64,000 bases of DNA from Piezodorus guildinii (lineage: Eukaryota > Arthropoda > Insecta > Hemiptera > Pentatomidae), in contig CM041294.1 of assembly GCA_023052935.1 (NCBI GenBank), positions 20,608,635-20,672,634 on the forward strand. The letters run 5' to 3'. Below the pieces are notes generated by a model. The model was given only the letters and a program-made list of their open reading frames with translations. It had not been told where the DNA came from and did not search any database. The position numbers and the translations under genes were made by a program. Positions within the stretch are counted from its first letter, which is position 1; each line of letters starts with the position of its first letter. Below are positions 1 through 10,550 of the stretch, piece after piece.

Positions 1-44
1 GAGCAGTTTCTTGTCGCTTCAGTCTTGTGTGAGGATAATATATA
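1..44 (-). mobile_element. Jockey-type LINE fragment (left flank of LTR element)
   Basis: These bases match, on the minus strand, the stretch seen in complete form near 57500 that encodes the WNPHTRLKRQE segment near the end of the LINE ORF2. The LTR element sits at its right edge, and the LINE sequence does not resume after 6343, so the target was already truncated or was lost on one side. Confidence 0.6.
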
Positions 45-330
45 ATTTTGGTGTTCGTGCTCGTTATTGTAAAAAAAAATATTTTATTTATTCAAAAGTT
101 ACAAAATATCGATAATAACACTTTAAAAGACAATAATGACAATCTTGATAATAACAATATGGCTATACTAGATCTGACATAGATTACGTACCGTAATTAC
201 TGCGAGGACTTGAAGAGAGTGCCCCCTGGGAGAAGGGACAGGGTATATAAAGGTTAATAGGACTGCTGAATAAGATTCAAGGAATATGGTGTGATCTGCA
301 GGTGCACTATGGCCTCATGGTGGCGTGACT
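45..330 (-). repeat. 3' LTR of the LTR element
   Basis: Direct repeat of 6057-6343, about 286 bases. On the minus strand it contains a TTTATATA stretch (about 244-251) that could be a promoter TATA box, and overlapping AATAAA polyadenylation motifs (about 83-92) nearer its end, in the order expected for minus-strand transcription. It is preceded on the minus strand by the polypurine tract. Confidence 0.95.
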
Positions 331-341
331 CCTCCGTCCTT
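331..341 (-). other. Polypurine tract
   Basis: On the minus strand AAGGACGGAGG abuts the first base of the 3' LTR. This is the usual place for the plus-strand DNA primer of a retroelement. Confidence 0.8.
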
Positions 342-370
342 ATGAGAGTGAAGCCCACTGAACTCTAAAT

Positions 371-2690
371 TTAAGGATTTGGGACGGTTTGTCTATTCTG
401 TAAATATTGAAACCAAGCTCTGGCTCTGCCATCAAAACATTCAGGTGGTTGAGGATGGGTACTTGGATTATCATTTGAAGGATTAGAACACAGTAATTCC
501 AGTTTACAATACTGACGATAAAGATTATAGCATAAAAGATATAAACATATTACATAAAATATATAAGAAATAAATTGGGATACAGTTATATCATAAGGTT
601 CTAATTCTTCTATTTCTATATTACTTAAGTCTATTTGTTGTAATTCCTCAAAAGTAAAATTTGTTGATACAATAGTTTTATTATTAACAGAATGATAGGA
701 AATAAAAGGAATATTTACATTGTCAACATAAGAAAGTGGTACATTTATATTTACAAATTTCTCATTTTCATTAAGATTAAGGAGGCTAGTAGATGGTAGA
801 TGATACATTTGTGTGTTTGTTACACTAGTTGTTACATTGCTAATATTAAAGGTTAAATATTGGTGTAATGTGGGTATAAGTTTGATTATAGGGTTTGTTC
901 TTATTTCTACAGCTTTACAATCATTTAATTCCATATTCTTACATAATTCTAAAATACATTTGTCCTTAATCTCTATCATGTCTTTACAGTAATGATGATT
1001 ATTGAATTTAATACAATTTCCATTGTAAAACGAATTTTTAAATCTAATGATTAGTTGTTCTTTAATCTTTAGAGTAATGACTTTATTATTCCTTGTAACT
1101 GGATATGACATAGCATAATAAGTTGTTTTTGGCAATGATTTCAAAGGGATTTTAATAAAATAATAAATTAATCCTGTATCTGATAGGGAACAAAATGTGG
1201 AGCTAAGTAACCAGTTTAATTCTACATTTTCTGTGATTGGTTCTCCGAACGGTATGTTTAATTGTTCTAGTTCTCTAGTCGTTAATATGCTTGGATGGGT
1301 AATTCCTAATTTACATTGTTCTAAGGAAAATTCTATATCATTTAATTGATTTTCTACTAAATCTATGTTTATAAGTCTTAAAATTTCTAATAACGAAGAG
1401 CTTGCTCGATTAAGCAATCCAAGAGAGTTAGGGTGATTGGGGGTAGTATAATGTAATTCAATATTTAAGTAGTTTAGAAAATCTTTAAACAAGTTATTGT
1501 CGAATTCTCTTCCGTTGTCACATGATATTTTTTGGGGTTTTGGAAAATATGCTAAATATTTTTTCAATACTTTCATGCTTTCTATGGCATTATAACTCGT
1601 TGCGTAATAAGAAAATATTCTTTTGGAAAAAGTATCTACTATTAAATAAATGTAATAATTACTCATGTGTAAGGTATCAATCATTAAATCTGTAAAGGGT
1701 TTCTCAGGTGTGGGAGTAATTTTAAATTTTTGTTTTATAGGTCTTCTATCGTATTTGCCTTTTCCACATGTGTCACATTTGTTTATAATTTCTGTGATAT
1801 GATCTTTCATATTGGGCCAATAAAATTTGGTTTTCAAAACTAAATATGTTTCATTTATACCTCTGTGGCATGTCTTGGCGATATGATAATCAAGGATAAG
1901 TAATTTCTGGTCTTCCGTGTTCTTTACATCTGGCAATAGTTTATAATATCTTTTAATTCTATTTGTGGGAAATTTTTCTCTAATGAGTGATGCAACTTTA
2001 TTAAATAATGCATTATACCAATTATTTTCACTTTCTATAGAATCTGATATGGGTGAGCAGTATATGCCGTAAGTTATATTTGGTCTTAAGATTTCTAAAA
2101 GTTTTTCTTCTATTTCAAAATCTTTTTCATGATAAGGCCAAGTAAATTCAATTGTTGTTCTTTGCTTATTATTGAATATTGTTTCGCGTTGAATTTTCGC
2201 GTGTCCCTTTTTTATTATTATTTGATTTTTCTCAACATTTACTGGTCTAGATTTATCATCAACTATTAAGATTCTGTTATCGGAGGATTCTGTGGAGTGC
2301 TGCGTTGCTAAAGAAGATATATCATCTTGAATTATTTCTTGGTGTTCACCATTATTATTTTCTTCTATGTTTTCATCATTATTAATTCCTTCTAAGTTTT
2401 CATTGTTAGCTTCTTCTTGGGTTTCTTCTATTCCCATTTCTTGTAATAAATCTACGATTTCTTGTGAATAGTTATTAGGAGAATTTTCTGTATGAAAAAT
2501 ATCAAATTCTGGTTCTTTTAATTTCCTTTCTTCAATAGGGTAACGGGATAAATGATCGGCGACTTTATTAGCCTTTCCTTCAATGTATTTTATGTCATAT
2601 TCGAAATCTTCTAACAATAATTTCCATCTAATTAATCTGGCGTTCTGTGTTTTACACGTTCTTAAATATTCTAAAGGTTTGTGATCTGAT
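371..2690 (-). pseudogene. RNase H end, integrase and envelope-like tail in one frame
   Basis: The open frame runs from about 2690 (the listed Met is at 2617) to a stop at 371. Using residue numbers from that Met, the start is the RNase H/connection end (KANKVADHLSRYP). Next comes an integrase zinc-binding motif with H245, H251, C281 and C284, then the catalytic core with D314 (in LMIDTL) and D367 (in SCDNGR). Position 403, exactly where the D35E glutamate belongs, is Asn (GLLNR instead of the usual GxVER). After about residue 416 the frame leaves integrase-like sequence and continues into a segment resembling the membrane-anchored part of gypsy/baculovirus-F-type envelope proteins, with a GITHPSIL motif and a hydrophobic segment near 682-700. 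The integrase C-terminus and the envelope N-terminus are missing. Envelope identity is from family memory, not a search. Confidence 0.8.
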
Positions 2691-4604
2691 ATATATGAAA
2701 AATTTTCTACCGTATAAGTAGGGTCGAAAATGATTGCAAGCCCAAATAATGGCTAAACATTCCTTTTCCGTTGTTGAGTAATTTTGTTCTGCTTTATTAA
2801 GTGTTCTGGATGCAAAACATACAGGGAGTTCTTTTCCATCTTTCTTCTGTGCTAATACTGCACCAATGGCGAAATTACTTGCGTCAGTTGTTAAGAAAAA
2901 GTCCTGATTGAAATCTGGAATTTGCAAAATGGGGCTACTACATACAAGTTGTTTCAATTTCTCAAAAGCGTTTTCATATAACTCTGGTTTGATTTCTTTT
3001 TGATCTTTTCGAAGACATCTCGTTAATGGGGAAGCTATCTTTGCGTAATTTGGTATCATTTTCCTATAGAAACCAGTTAATCCTAAAAAGCTTTTAATTT
3101 CTTTTTCATTTTTAGGGAGTTTAAAATCTTTTACTGCTTTTATCTTTTCTGGATTAGGTTCTATGCCGCGTTCGCTGATAATATGTCCGAGGAATAACAA
3201 TTCTTTCTTGCAAAATTCTGTCTTATCGAGCTGAATCTTTAAGTTATGTTTTTCTAACTTTTTAAGAGTTTCTTCTAAATGTTTCCAATGATCTTTGTAA
3301 TTTTCAGAAAAAATTATAATATCGTCCATATAGACTAAAACGTTAATAGAATCTGAAAAAATGATATTCATGGCTCTTTGAAACGTTGCTGGGGCATTAC
3401 TGAGTCCAAATGGCATGCGAAGGAATTCAAAGTGGCCTTGATCTGTAGAAAATGCTGTTTTTGGGATAGAACTTTCTTCGACTTTTATTTGATGGAAGCC
3501 TGAGCAAAGGTCCATTGCTGTAAATATCGTCGCTTTTCCTAATTTGCCTAAAAGGTCTTCAATATTAGGAATGGGGAATTTATCCGGGGTTGTTTCTCGA
3601 TTTAATTTCCTGTAATCAATCACCATTCGTATTTTTCTTTTTCCTGATGCGTCTGGCTTTTTCGGGACAATCCAAACGGGAGAATTGTAAGGGGAATTGC
3701 TGGGTCTTATTATTTTGGATTCTAACATCTTTTTAATTTCTTCCTTAATATTTTCTTTGAATTGGTGGGGATATCTGTAATTTTTCGAATATATCGGGTC
3801 TTCGGTTTTTGTTTTAATCTTATGCTCCAATAAATCAGTGGCTGAAAGGGGATCATTTTCAGTCTTAAATACTGATGGATATTTCGATAATAATTTAATT
3901 AAATTTGATTTTTCTTGAGGAGGTATATGGTCGGTTCTGATTAGTTGGGGGATTTGTTTTATTATTTCATGGTTTCCTTTTTTATTAGAATCTGTTAATT
4001 CTACTTCTTCTTTTTGCAAATAGTATAAAGGTAAATATATGGTTTCGTTAACTTTACTGTCGATTATTATATTTTGATCATAGATGCCAGGTTTAATTTT
4101 AATCTTATCATCTTCATAGTCAATAAAATATAGATTTTTATTTTGTTCTACTTTTATCTGATTTTCGCCTTCTTTCAAAACTAATTTTAAAACTTCGTCT
4201 TCCATAATAAAATCAAACTCTGTATAGCGAGTTTTTATTTTGTTGGTTTCGAAATCGATATTAAATTTCATTTCCCTCATTGTCTCATTTCCTAGTAGTA
4301 TTTCGTAATTGGGACTGAAATTAAATAGATAAAATTTTATTTTTTCGGGGTTTTTAAGAAAATTATTTCTGCAATAAACTGAAATAGATTCCGTGCCAAG
4401 TTCTTCTCCGGTTGCTGTTTTTATTGTAAAATTTTCTTTTTCTCTTTCAACATCTGGTGGTACAATGTCTGGTCTTATATAATTCTTCCAAGATCCGGTA
4501 TCAATAAGCCATTTACGATTCGCGTGGTCTTTAACATAAGGCAGTTGGCTTTTATTCTCTTCTTTTATGTGTTTTGATTGTCTGGCGGGCCTTTCTCTAA
4601 AAAA
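2652..4604 (-). pseudogene. Pol: aspartic protease, reverse transcriptase, RNase H start
   Basis: This frame is in -1 relative to gag and is open from the frameshift site at 4604. The protease motif LIDTGS lies about 4495-4510 and LLGNE about 4290-4305. Numbering from the Met at 4280, the reverse transcriptase carries MVIDYRKLN (219-227), the catalytic Asp in FTAMDLCSGFHQ (D257) and YMDD (317-320), followed by FLGLTGFYRK. RNase H starts at TTDASNFAIGAVLAQ (464-478). At about 2690, inside an ATATAT stretch, one extra base shifts the frame, so this ORF ends in unrelated residues at 2652. The RNase H sequence continues in the neighbouring frame (SDHKPLEYL...). A single-base sequence error is an alternative to a real lesion. 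Confidence 0.9.
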
Positions 4605-5695
4605 GAATTATTTGGATCTAATTTTTCTAATTTCTCTCTTAATTCTCTGATTTCTTGGTCTTTCGGGTCTTCTTGCTGAATTTGGAAATTAGGCTGTTTC
4701 GGTTTATTCCCGAATGCGCTAACTGTTCTCATGGATACAGTTGGATTTTCATCTTTCTTATTATTATTATAATTTTGATTCCGGTATCGACCTGAACCGT
4801 TGAAATACCTTTGTTGTTCTTGACGGGGCCATTGTTGGTAATAATTATTATTATTATTATTCTGCCGGTAGTCTTGTGGAGGTTCTTGTTGTCGATATTG
4901 ATGCTCTTGTCTTTGATTATGTGGGTTATACGGGTTATTGGGATTTTGCCAATTATTAAATCGTTTGTGATGTTTTTTATCGAACTTTTTCTTATGGTCG
5001 AAGCCTCTTTTGTAATCATGTTCTCCGGGTCTTCTCATATTTCCCGAATTTATGAGGTCATCGAAGAGTAGATGGTTCTCATTCTGAATTAAATTTCTCA
5101 AATCATCTAATGTTCTTAACTTTTCTGCTTTAGTCATAAGATATGTTCTTATGTGAAGGGGCATGTTAGTGTAAAAAAAATAAAGAATACTTTTCTCTAA
5201 TGCGCTAATAATTGTTTCTCTATTTGGTGTGTTTTCTATCCGATGTTTAGAAATTATTAAAGTGCGGATCTTATCAATTCTTTGAAGGAAATCAAGAGGG
5301 TGTTCCTTATGATGTATTTTGTTATTAAATAATTCATGCGATAATTGTTCAATTGAGCGGCTGTCTCTGAAGGTTCTTTCGAGATAATTTAGTAATTCTT
5401 CAACACGACTAAATTCGCACGTTGTATTTATATAATCAGCTTCATCCGTAAGTTTTGCTAAAAGTTTACTTAATAATCTTTGTTCGTTTAGTTCCTTAAA
5501 CGAGTTGTCCGGTTTACACACGATTTGGTAAACTTGTCTACAAACTGTCACGAATTTTAACAGATTGTGTGGATTTCCATTAAAATTAGGGATATGATCG
5601 TAGTCTGCCGATTTAATTTGAAAGCTTGCCATATTTGTAGTTAATCTTAAATTATTTACTCGCAGGATTAAAGAATTTAAATAATCATCAGACAT
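4565..5695 (-). CDS. gag: Gag-like protein of the LTR element
   Basis: A 376-residue open frame in the gag position, directly downstream of the leader. The first ~200 residues are a helical, capsid-like region (LLKFVTVCRQVYQ, HPLDFLQRIDKIRTL). The remainder is rich in Asn, Gln, Arg and Lys, with runs of Asn, and probably binds RNA. I see no CCHC zinc knuckle, as in many errantivirus Gags. The stop at 4565 lies about 33 bases past the slippery heptamer at 4598-4604, so most ribosomes would end here and a fraction would continue into pol. The ATG at 5695 is the first Met of the frame. Confidence 0.85.
   Translation of the reverse strand: MSDDYLNSLILRVNNLRLTTNMASFQIKSADYDHIPNFNGNPHNLLKFVTVCRQVYQIVCKPDNSFKELNEQRLLSKLLAKLTDEADYINTTCEFSRVEELLNYLERTFRDSRSIEQLSHELFNNKIHHKEHPLDFLQRIDKIRTLIISKHRIENTPNRETIISALEKSILYFFYTNMPLHIRTYLMTKAEKLRTLDDLRNLIQNENHLLFDDLINSGNMRRPGEHDYKRGFDHKKKFDKKHHKRFNNWQNPNNPYNPHNQRQEHQYRQQEPPQDYRQNNNNNNYYQQWPRQEQQRYFNGSGRYRNQNYNNNKKDENPTVSMRTVSAFGNKPKQPNFQIQQEDPKDQEIRELREKLEKLDPNNSFLEKGPPDNQNT
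4598..4604 (-). promoter_or_regulatory. -1 ribosomal frameshift heptamer T TTT TTA
   Basis: In the gag frame the minus strand reads tcT TTT TTA, the X XXY YYZ pattern for tandem -1 slippage. The -1 frame is open from here through the protease. A GC-richer stretch follows within a few bases (GGCCCGCC). No stem-loop or pseudoknot was worked out. Confidence 0.8.
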
Positions 5696-6038
5696 AAAAT
5701 TACAATAGTAAAGGAAATTAACTTACAAAAATTGAGTACGCTGTCAAAATAATCTTCGACGGGGTGTGAAGATCTGTCCTTGAGCTGGATACCTGACGAC
5801 AGTGAAGTCCGGCCAAGGTTGAGTGCAGATAAGAGACTTTGCCTGCGTTGCGAGATGCTCGGGGTGAGTGAACTCGTCCAGAATCTGAAGATCTCGAAGT
5901 TGGTAGTCCTCGGTAGGTAAGCCAAAATCTTGAGTCTTCACAGGTGAGGAATCCTAGGCGGTAGTCCTAATTCTGGATTTGCGGAAAAAGTTCGGATCTG
6001 CGGAAACTCGGTTCTTAAAACTGCGATAAAAATATGCA
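5696..6038 (-). other. Leader between primer site and gag
   Basis: About 340 bases of untranslated leader of the LTR element. It is somewhat GC-richer than the coding part and has no convincing reading frame in the sense direction. It would hold packaging signals if the element is functional. Confidence 0.6.
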
Positions 6039-6056
6039 GTCCCTATTTGGGCGCCA
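6039..6056 (-). other. Primer binding site, tRNA-Lys type
   Basis: On the minus strand TGGCGCCCAAATAGGGAC begins one base or less after the LTR. It differs at two positions from the well-known primer site complementary to tRNA-Lys(UUU). The exact insect tRNA sequence could not be checked. Confidence 0.8.
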
Positions 6057-6343
6057 ATTTTGGTGTTCGTGCTCGTTATTGTAAAAAAAAAATATTTTAT
6101 TTATTCAAAAGTTACAAAATATCGATAATAACACTTTAAAAGACAATAATGACAATCTTGATAATAACAATATGGCTATACTAGATCTGACATAGATTAC
6201 GTACCGTAATTACTGCGAGGACTTGAAGAGAGTGCCCCCTGGGAGAAGGGACAGGGTATATAAAGGTTAATAGGACTGCTGAATAAGATTCAAGGAATAT
6301 GGTGTGATCTGCAGGTGCACTATGGCCTCATGGTGGCGTGACT
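6057..6343 (-). repeat. 5' LTR of the LTR element
   Basis: Matches 45-330 base for base apart from one extra A in the A run near 6083-6092. It carries the same TATA-like and AATAAA motifs. Confidence 0.95.
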
Positions 6344-7884
6344 TATTATTTAAAATCAAAAAATAACAATTGTATTTGAGATACATATTTTGTATTAAAT
6401 TTCTTTTCAATACAAAATTAAATGCTTAGCGAATGTTTCATTCTATTCATAACATATATTATAAGGTTTAATTTAATATTTTCAGTTTCAAACCACAGTA
6501 AAGTAGTGCCACAAAAAAGAGATTATAAATGTGTTTTTGTAGGATATTTTTAATTTTTATTTTCCCATCATTTTAATTATCCCAATTCAATTTAATAAGT
6601 AATATTAAACAATAAACAGAAATTTGGTCCGAAACGCAATATTTTTATCAAGCAAGCTGAAAGGAACGAAACTGACATATAATATCAATAATACAGTAAT
6701 ATATCTCTATTCCTGCTCCGTCTTCAAATAAACATTTCTCAGTTATGAAAGAAATCTTGGTCATAAGAAATTCTCATAAAATATTAGTTTACAGTTATGT
6801 TGGAAAATCAATATAAAAATACTCTCTACCTTTCACTTACGGTTGTCACTAAGGCATCTTAAGTCTTTGATTTTCATTCACCAAAATTAAATGTATTCTA
6901 AATAATTGATTGATTTCGAATTATCTTTTTAACAAAAATTAATTAGTTTATTTAGAGTTATCAACCACCTTATGTTCTTTTCCTAATTTAATTTCTAATT
7001 TAATCATCTCTTTGTATAAAAGAAAGATCATTTTATTAATATATGGAATAGCTATGGCTATTAATGGAGTATACTTATAAATCGGTATAAAAACGATACT
7101 AAAAACATTTAATTTGTTCTGCGAATTCACTAAAACATAAGCGACAATGTGTGGAATTTAATGTGTTAATATCTTCTAGCAATTACAAGGTATATTTTTT
7201 TCCTAAATAAATAAATTTAACACTTAAAAGAGCACACATTGACTTCCATTTGTCACTTATACGTATTTAAATTATATTAATTATTTGTTTTCAACCACCA
7301 CAAAATTTTATTATTTAGATTACAGCGAATTTTGAACGAATACATTTTTTAACAAGATATTTAGTTTTTTCGTTAAGCTCGGAATTTCGTATGATTTAGG
7401 CCAATACACTTTGACTAGAAAGGTCCCCGATTATAACTAGAAATATGAAAATAATGGCATGAAAAAGAACTTTTTTCTTTCCTTATTCTGGAATACTAGA
7501 CATCAGTATTTATTTTGCTAATATATGAACATAGTATTAATGTTATCACGTTTATTTTATCATACCAACAAAAAAAAATTAAAAAGTTTTGGATTACCCA
7601 AGAAAACGGTAGGATAAGGATATCCGTAAAGTAAAAATCTCAAGAAATGCGAAGTAAAGAATAATGGAACGATAAAGAATGGGAAGGACCAATCAGTAGT
7701 TATTTATGAGAGTGATTACTGAGACGGGCTTCAAAATGAAGTTTCGCCTGAAAGCAGAGGCTGGCAATCTCTTGAGTGATGGTGACTTGAAAACAGAAAT
7801 AACTTTTCGTAGGGGTCGGAAATGGAGTCATATTATTCAACTCGTTTCTTCTTTTATAACATAATTTAATATCATACAAGTTAA
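6344..7884. other. AT-rich non-coding stretch
   Basis: No reading frame, RNA gene or repeat that I recognise. Short chance ORFs such as the one at 6948-7130 have no family resemblance. Confidence 0.5.
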
Positions 7885-8655
7885 CAACAAATTAAATACT
7901 ATTACCAAATGCATACCAGCATTCAAAAAAAGTTTTCAGTTATTGAAGAATGGTGTCAAAACTGGAGAATTAAAATAGATTACAAATCCCATCAAATCAC
8001 CTTCACTCTGCGTCGTATGACTTCCTGCCCCACCGTATCCTTTAACAATATCCTACTTACTCCTGTTGAACAGGATCGGTACTTAGGACTCCACCTCGAC
8101 AAACGCCTAACATGGAATCCTCATACTAGACTGAAGCGACAAGAAACTGCTCGTAGATACAGATTACTTCAACACTTCCTACTTACTGCAAAAAAGCCAT
8201 TTATATAACAATTATCAGGCCTATTTGGACCTATGGCATTGAGCTATGGGGGTCTACTAAACCATCGAATTCCTCTCGTATCCAATCCTTGCAGCCCAAA
8301 ATCCTCAATGCTATCTTACTAATAAAATCATCCATAAAGACCTAAATATCCCATTTGTTGAAGACTTGGCCCGTTGCAGATATACCTCTTTTCATTCCAA
8401 ACTCCCTGCCCACTCAAACCCGCTTATCCGTGACCTCTCCTCCATATCAATTCCAGACAACCCACCGAGGCAACTTAAAAGAAGATGGCCAAGAGACCTC
8501 TTAACATAAATTAGGCATTGGAGTACCACCAATGCTTAGTTTATTCACAGAACTACCATGTGTTCTACTAATCATATATAAAGCCTATTCACTTGTTTTA
8601 TTTATTTAATACAGTTGTAAATTTCTTTAAATAAATAAATTTAAAAAAATAAAAG
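7885..8655 (+). mobile_element. Jockey-type LINE 3' end, 5'-truncated and frameshifted
   Basis: The frame at 7909-8208 reads IEEWCQNWRIKI, ITFTLRR, RYLGLHLDKRLTWNPHTRLKRQ, the C-terminal part of a Jockey-clade reverse transcriptase. After a frameshift near 8190 the sequence goes on through IRPIWTYG and ends RRWPRDLL-like at about 8507. The 3' UTR carries ATACAGTTGTAAAT, which marks the end of most copies of this family here, and ends in an AATAAA/A-rich tail near 8655. It is a dead 5'-truncated copy. Confidence 0.85.
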
Positions 8656-9066
8656 TTTTTCTAAATTTCTCTACCGTAAATTATTGATATTTGTCATAAG
8701 TATTTTACTTTTTAGGGTGATTTTAAACGCCGGCTAACATTTAAATACTTTATATTATCTTGGACCTAAAATAAAAATAAAAATAAAAATATAAATAATT
8801 TATAACTCATGGGTAAAGTGGCTCTCATAGTAAGTCATATTTTTTAAGTGTCCTCCGTATAATAGAGAATTTGTTAAAGGTGGTGTGCCACGTAAAGTCT
8901 CTGAGGCATTAGGCGATAGTCATCGGACCGCCGTCTGCGCCATTCAGTTGGTGAAGAACATTCGTTGGTTTTGTTACGAATAACAACGAGTAATTTATAA
9001 GATGATATTTTTTCTATAATATTTTGATTTCTAACGGTATACTGTAATTTTATGTTACTGTGCTAT
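8656..9066. other. AT-rich stretch, nothing recognised
   Basis: Contains a short AAAAATA-type simple run near 8770-8790 and no gene that I can see. Confidence 0.45.
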
Positions 9067-9672
9067 TTTTTTTTAAATTATTATCTATTGAAATATACAA
9101 CTGTATTAGTTAATCCATCAGGTATATTAGCTAAAAGAGAAAATACTTAAAAAAGACATGAAGAGAAAATGCCCATTAACAGTACTCCACTGGGTAATCT
9201 AAACTAGAAGTTCTCGAGGTCATCTTTTTTTCAGAGGCCTCGTGGGATTCTCTGGAATGGAAGAGAAAGACTGATTGAAATTAGTAGGAATAGAGTTTGT
9301 TATGGTAGGATTGATACCTGGTTGTGGCCAAATCAGCCACATATGGGATATTAAGGTCTTTATGGATGAGTTTATTTGAGACAAAGTAAGTAGTATTGAG
9401 GATTTTTCGATTGTAAGGATTGAATACGGGAAGAATTTGATGGTTTAATAGAGCCCCATAGCTCAACACCGTAAGTCCAGATAGGCCTTATGATGGTGAT
9501 ATAGATGGGTATTTTGTAGATAAGTAGAAGGTTAGAGCGTCTGTCCAGTAAGTGTTGAAGTAAGCGAATGCGACGGGCAGTTTCTTGTCGTTTCAGTGTT
9601 GTGTGCGGATTCCATGTTAGACGTTTGTCAAGTAGGAGTCCATATCTCCATAACTCTGACATCATACCTCAA
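9067..9672 (-). mobile_element. Jockey-type LINE 3' end, minus strand
   Basis: Same family as the copy at 7885-8655, read on the minus strand. The T-rich tail starts at 9067, the terminal ATACAGTTGTA motif follows near 9100, and 9372-9665 reads LLDKRLTWNPHTTLKRQETARR then IRPIWTYGVELWGS. The 3' part is in a second frame (9281-9469). Frameshifts make it non-functional. At about 9660 it ends in a short stretch that looks like the GVPQG region joined out of place. Confidence 0.8.
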
Positions 9673-9755
9673 GGTACTGTTCAAAAAACCAAAAATTAGT
9701 TTAAAACAAGTTTTTGCTCTATTCCTTTATTTGAATTTCGACATCGTTTAATTAT

Positions 9756-10390
9756 TATATTAAGCCACTTTTCAATAATTATAAAAACATAATATAGTTT
9801 TTTATCGGATCTACAAAATTAAATACACTTTAGAGGAAGAAAATATCGGCATTTAAGCCCTGTCATACTATTTCAAACAGTATGAAACTTACTTTATATT
9901 AAAGCATGTTTAATTTCACATCGATTAAGCGAGTTAAATCAAAATATTTTTAGAAGCGTTTTGGAGAAAATCGTAAAAAGGTGCAAAAAGCATAGTATAA
10001 AGTCACTCTTTTGGTTAGCCTATTTTGATGAAAAAGTTGCTTTAACATGTCGGGTATACATTTGTATTAAATATGAAATTTCAGTCTCATACAACTTTTG
10101 TTTTTTGTTGTTAGACATACCCACAGACCACAGACCCTGAAGCGTCTATTTCCGGTGAAAAGTGGAATTCGAAAATTTTCACAAAAGCAGTGCTTTCCCT
10201 TACTATAGGGGTACTCACTACGTTTGCTATAGCATGCTATTTGTGTTATTTTGCTAAACCCGTCGAGTTTCTACAGTTATTTCCTGTAGAAAATTGATGG
10301 GTTTAGCACAATAGCACAAATAGCATGCTATAGCAAACGTAGAGAGTACCCATTATATATTTCATGTATAGGTAAGCGGAAGTAAAACCT
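9756..10390 (+). repeat. Unidentified repeat family R, copy 1 (split by a MITE)
   Basis: Aligns by eye with 19505-20225, 55758-56640 and, inverted, 50255-50764 and 60739-63398. Shared landmarks are AAGCCCTGTCA, the AGTATAAAGT block, GAAATTTCAGT, GGAATTCGAAAAT and CTTTCCCTTACTATA. The right end, TATAGGTAAGCGGAAGT near 10365-10385, is separated from the rest by the MITE at 10208-10353. No coding potential. Confidence 0.75.
10208..10353. mobile_element. MITE with ~55-bp inverted termini, TA target
   Basis: The left arm, from GGGTACTC, and the right arm, ending GAGTACCC, are near-perfect inverted repeats containing TTTGCTATAGCATGCTATTT. A smaller CTACAG/CTGTAG stem is at the centre. It lies between TA dinucleotides (10206-10207 and 10354-10355), as expected for Tc1/mariner-type MITEs, and interrupts repeat R copy 1. 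Confidence 0.8.
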
Positions 10391-10550
10391 AAATATCTCT
10401 AAGAAAAACATTTACTTACGATCCCAGTTAAAATCAATTTTAAATGTTTTAAATAATGTCAACGATGAAAACGTTTTACGATCGCATTATTTGCCCTTAC
10501 TAAAATATCTTCTATAAACCTCTTTTTTTTTTTTTTATATATATATTTAT
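10391..10550. other. AT-rich spacer
   Basis: Contains a run of T near 10522-10536 and no gene. Confidence 0.4.

Larger units (their letters stand above)
45..6343 (-). mobile_element. Errantivirus-like (Ty3/gypsy) LTR retrotransposon
   Basis: A complete-looking LTR element read on the minus strand. Its 5' LTR is at 6057-6343 and its 3' LTR at 45-330. The two LTRs differ, as far as I can align them, only in the length of one A run. The minus-strand LTR begins AGTCACG and ends CAAAAT. A primer site follows the 5' LTR (6039-6056), and a purine-rich tract (AAGGACGGAGG) directly precedes the 3' LTR. Gene order is gag, protease, reverse transcriptase, RNase H, integrase, envelope-like tail. The flanks are TATA on the left and TATT on the right, so a 4-bp target duplication is not perfect. 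The near-identity of the LTRs points to recent insertion, yet pol carries a frameshift and an altered integrase. I infer that it moved with help in trans or was damaged after insertion. Confidence 0.93.

Noticed and set aside
243..252. Plus-strand promoter TATATAAAGG in the LTR
   Set aside because: It could be an antisense start, but the element's genes, polypurine tract and AATAAA order all indicate minus-strand transcription; the same bases read TTTATATA there.
4729..5071. ORFs on both strands inside gag
   Set aside because: Alternative-frame shadows of the Asn/Gln-rich gag end; no family resemblance.
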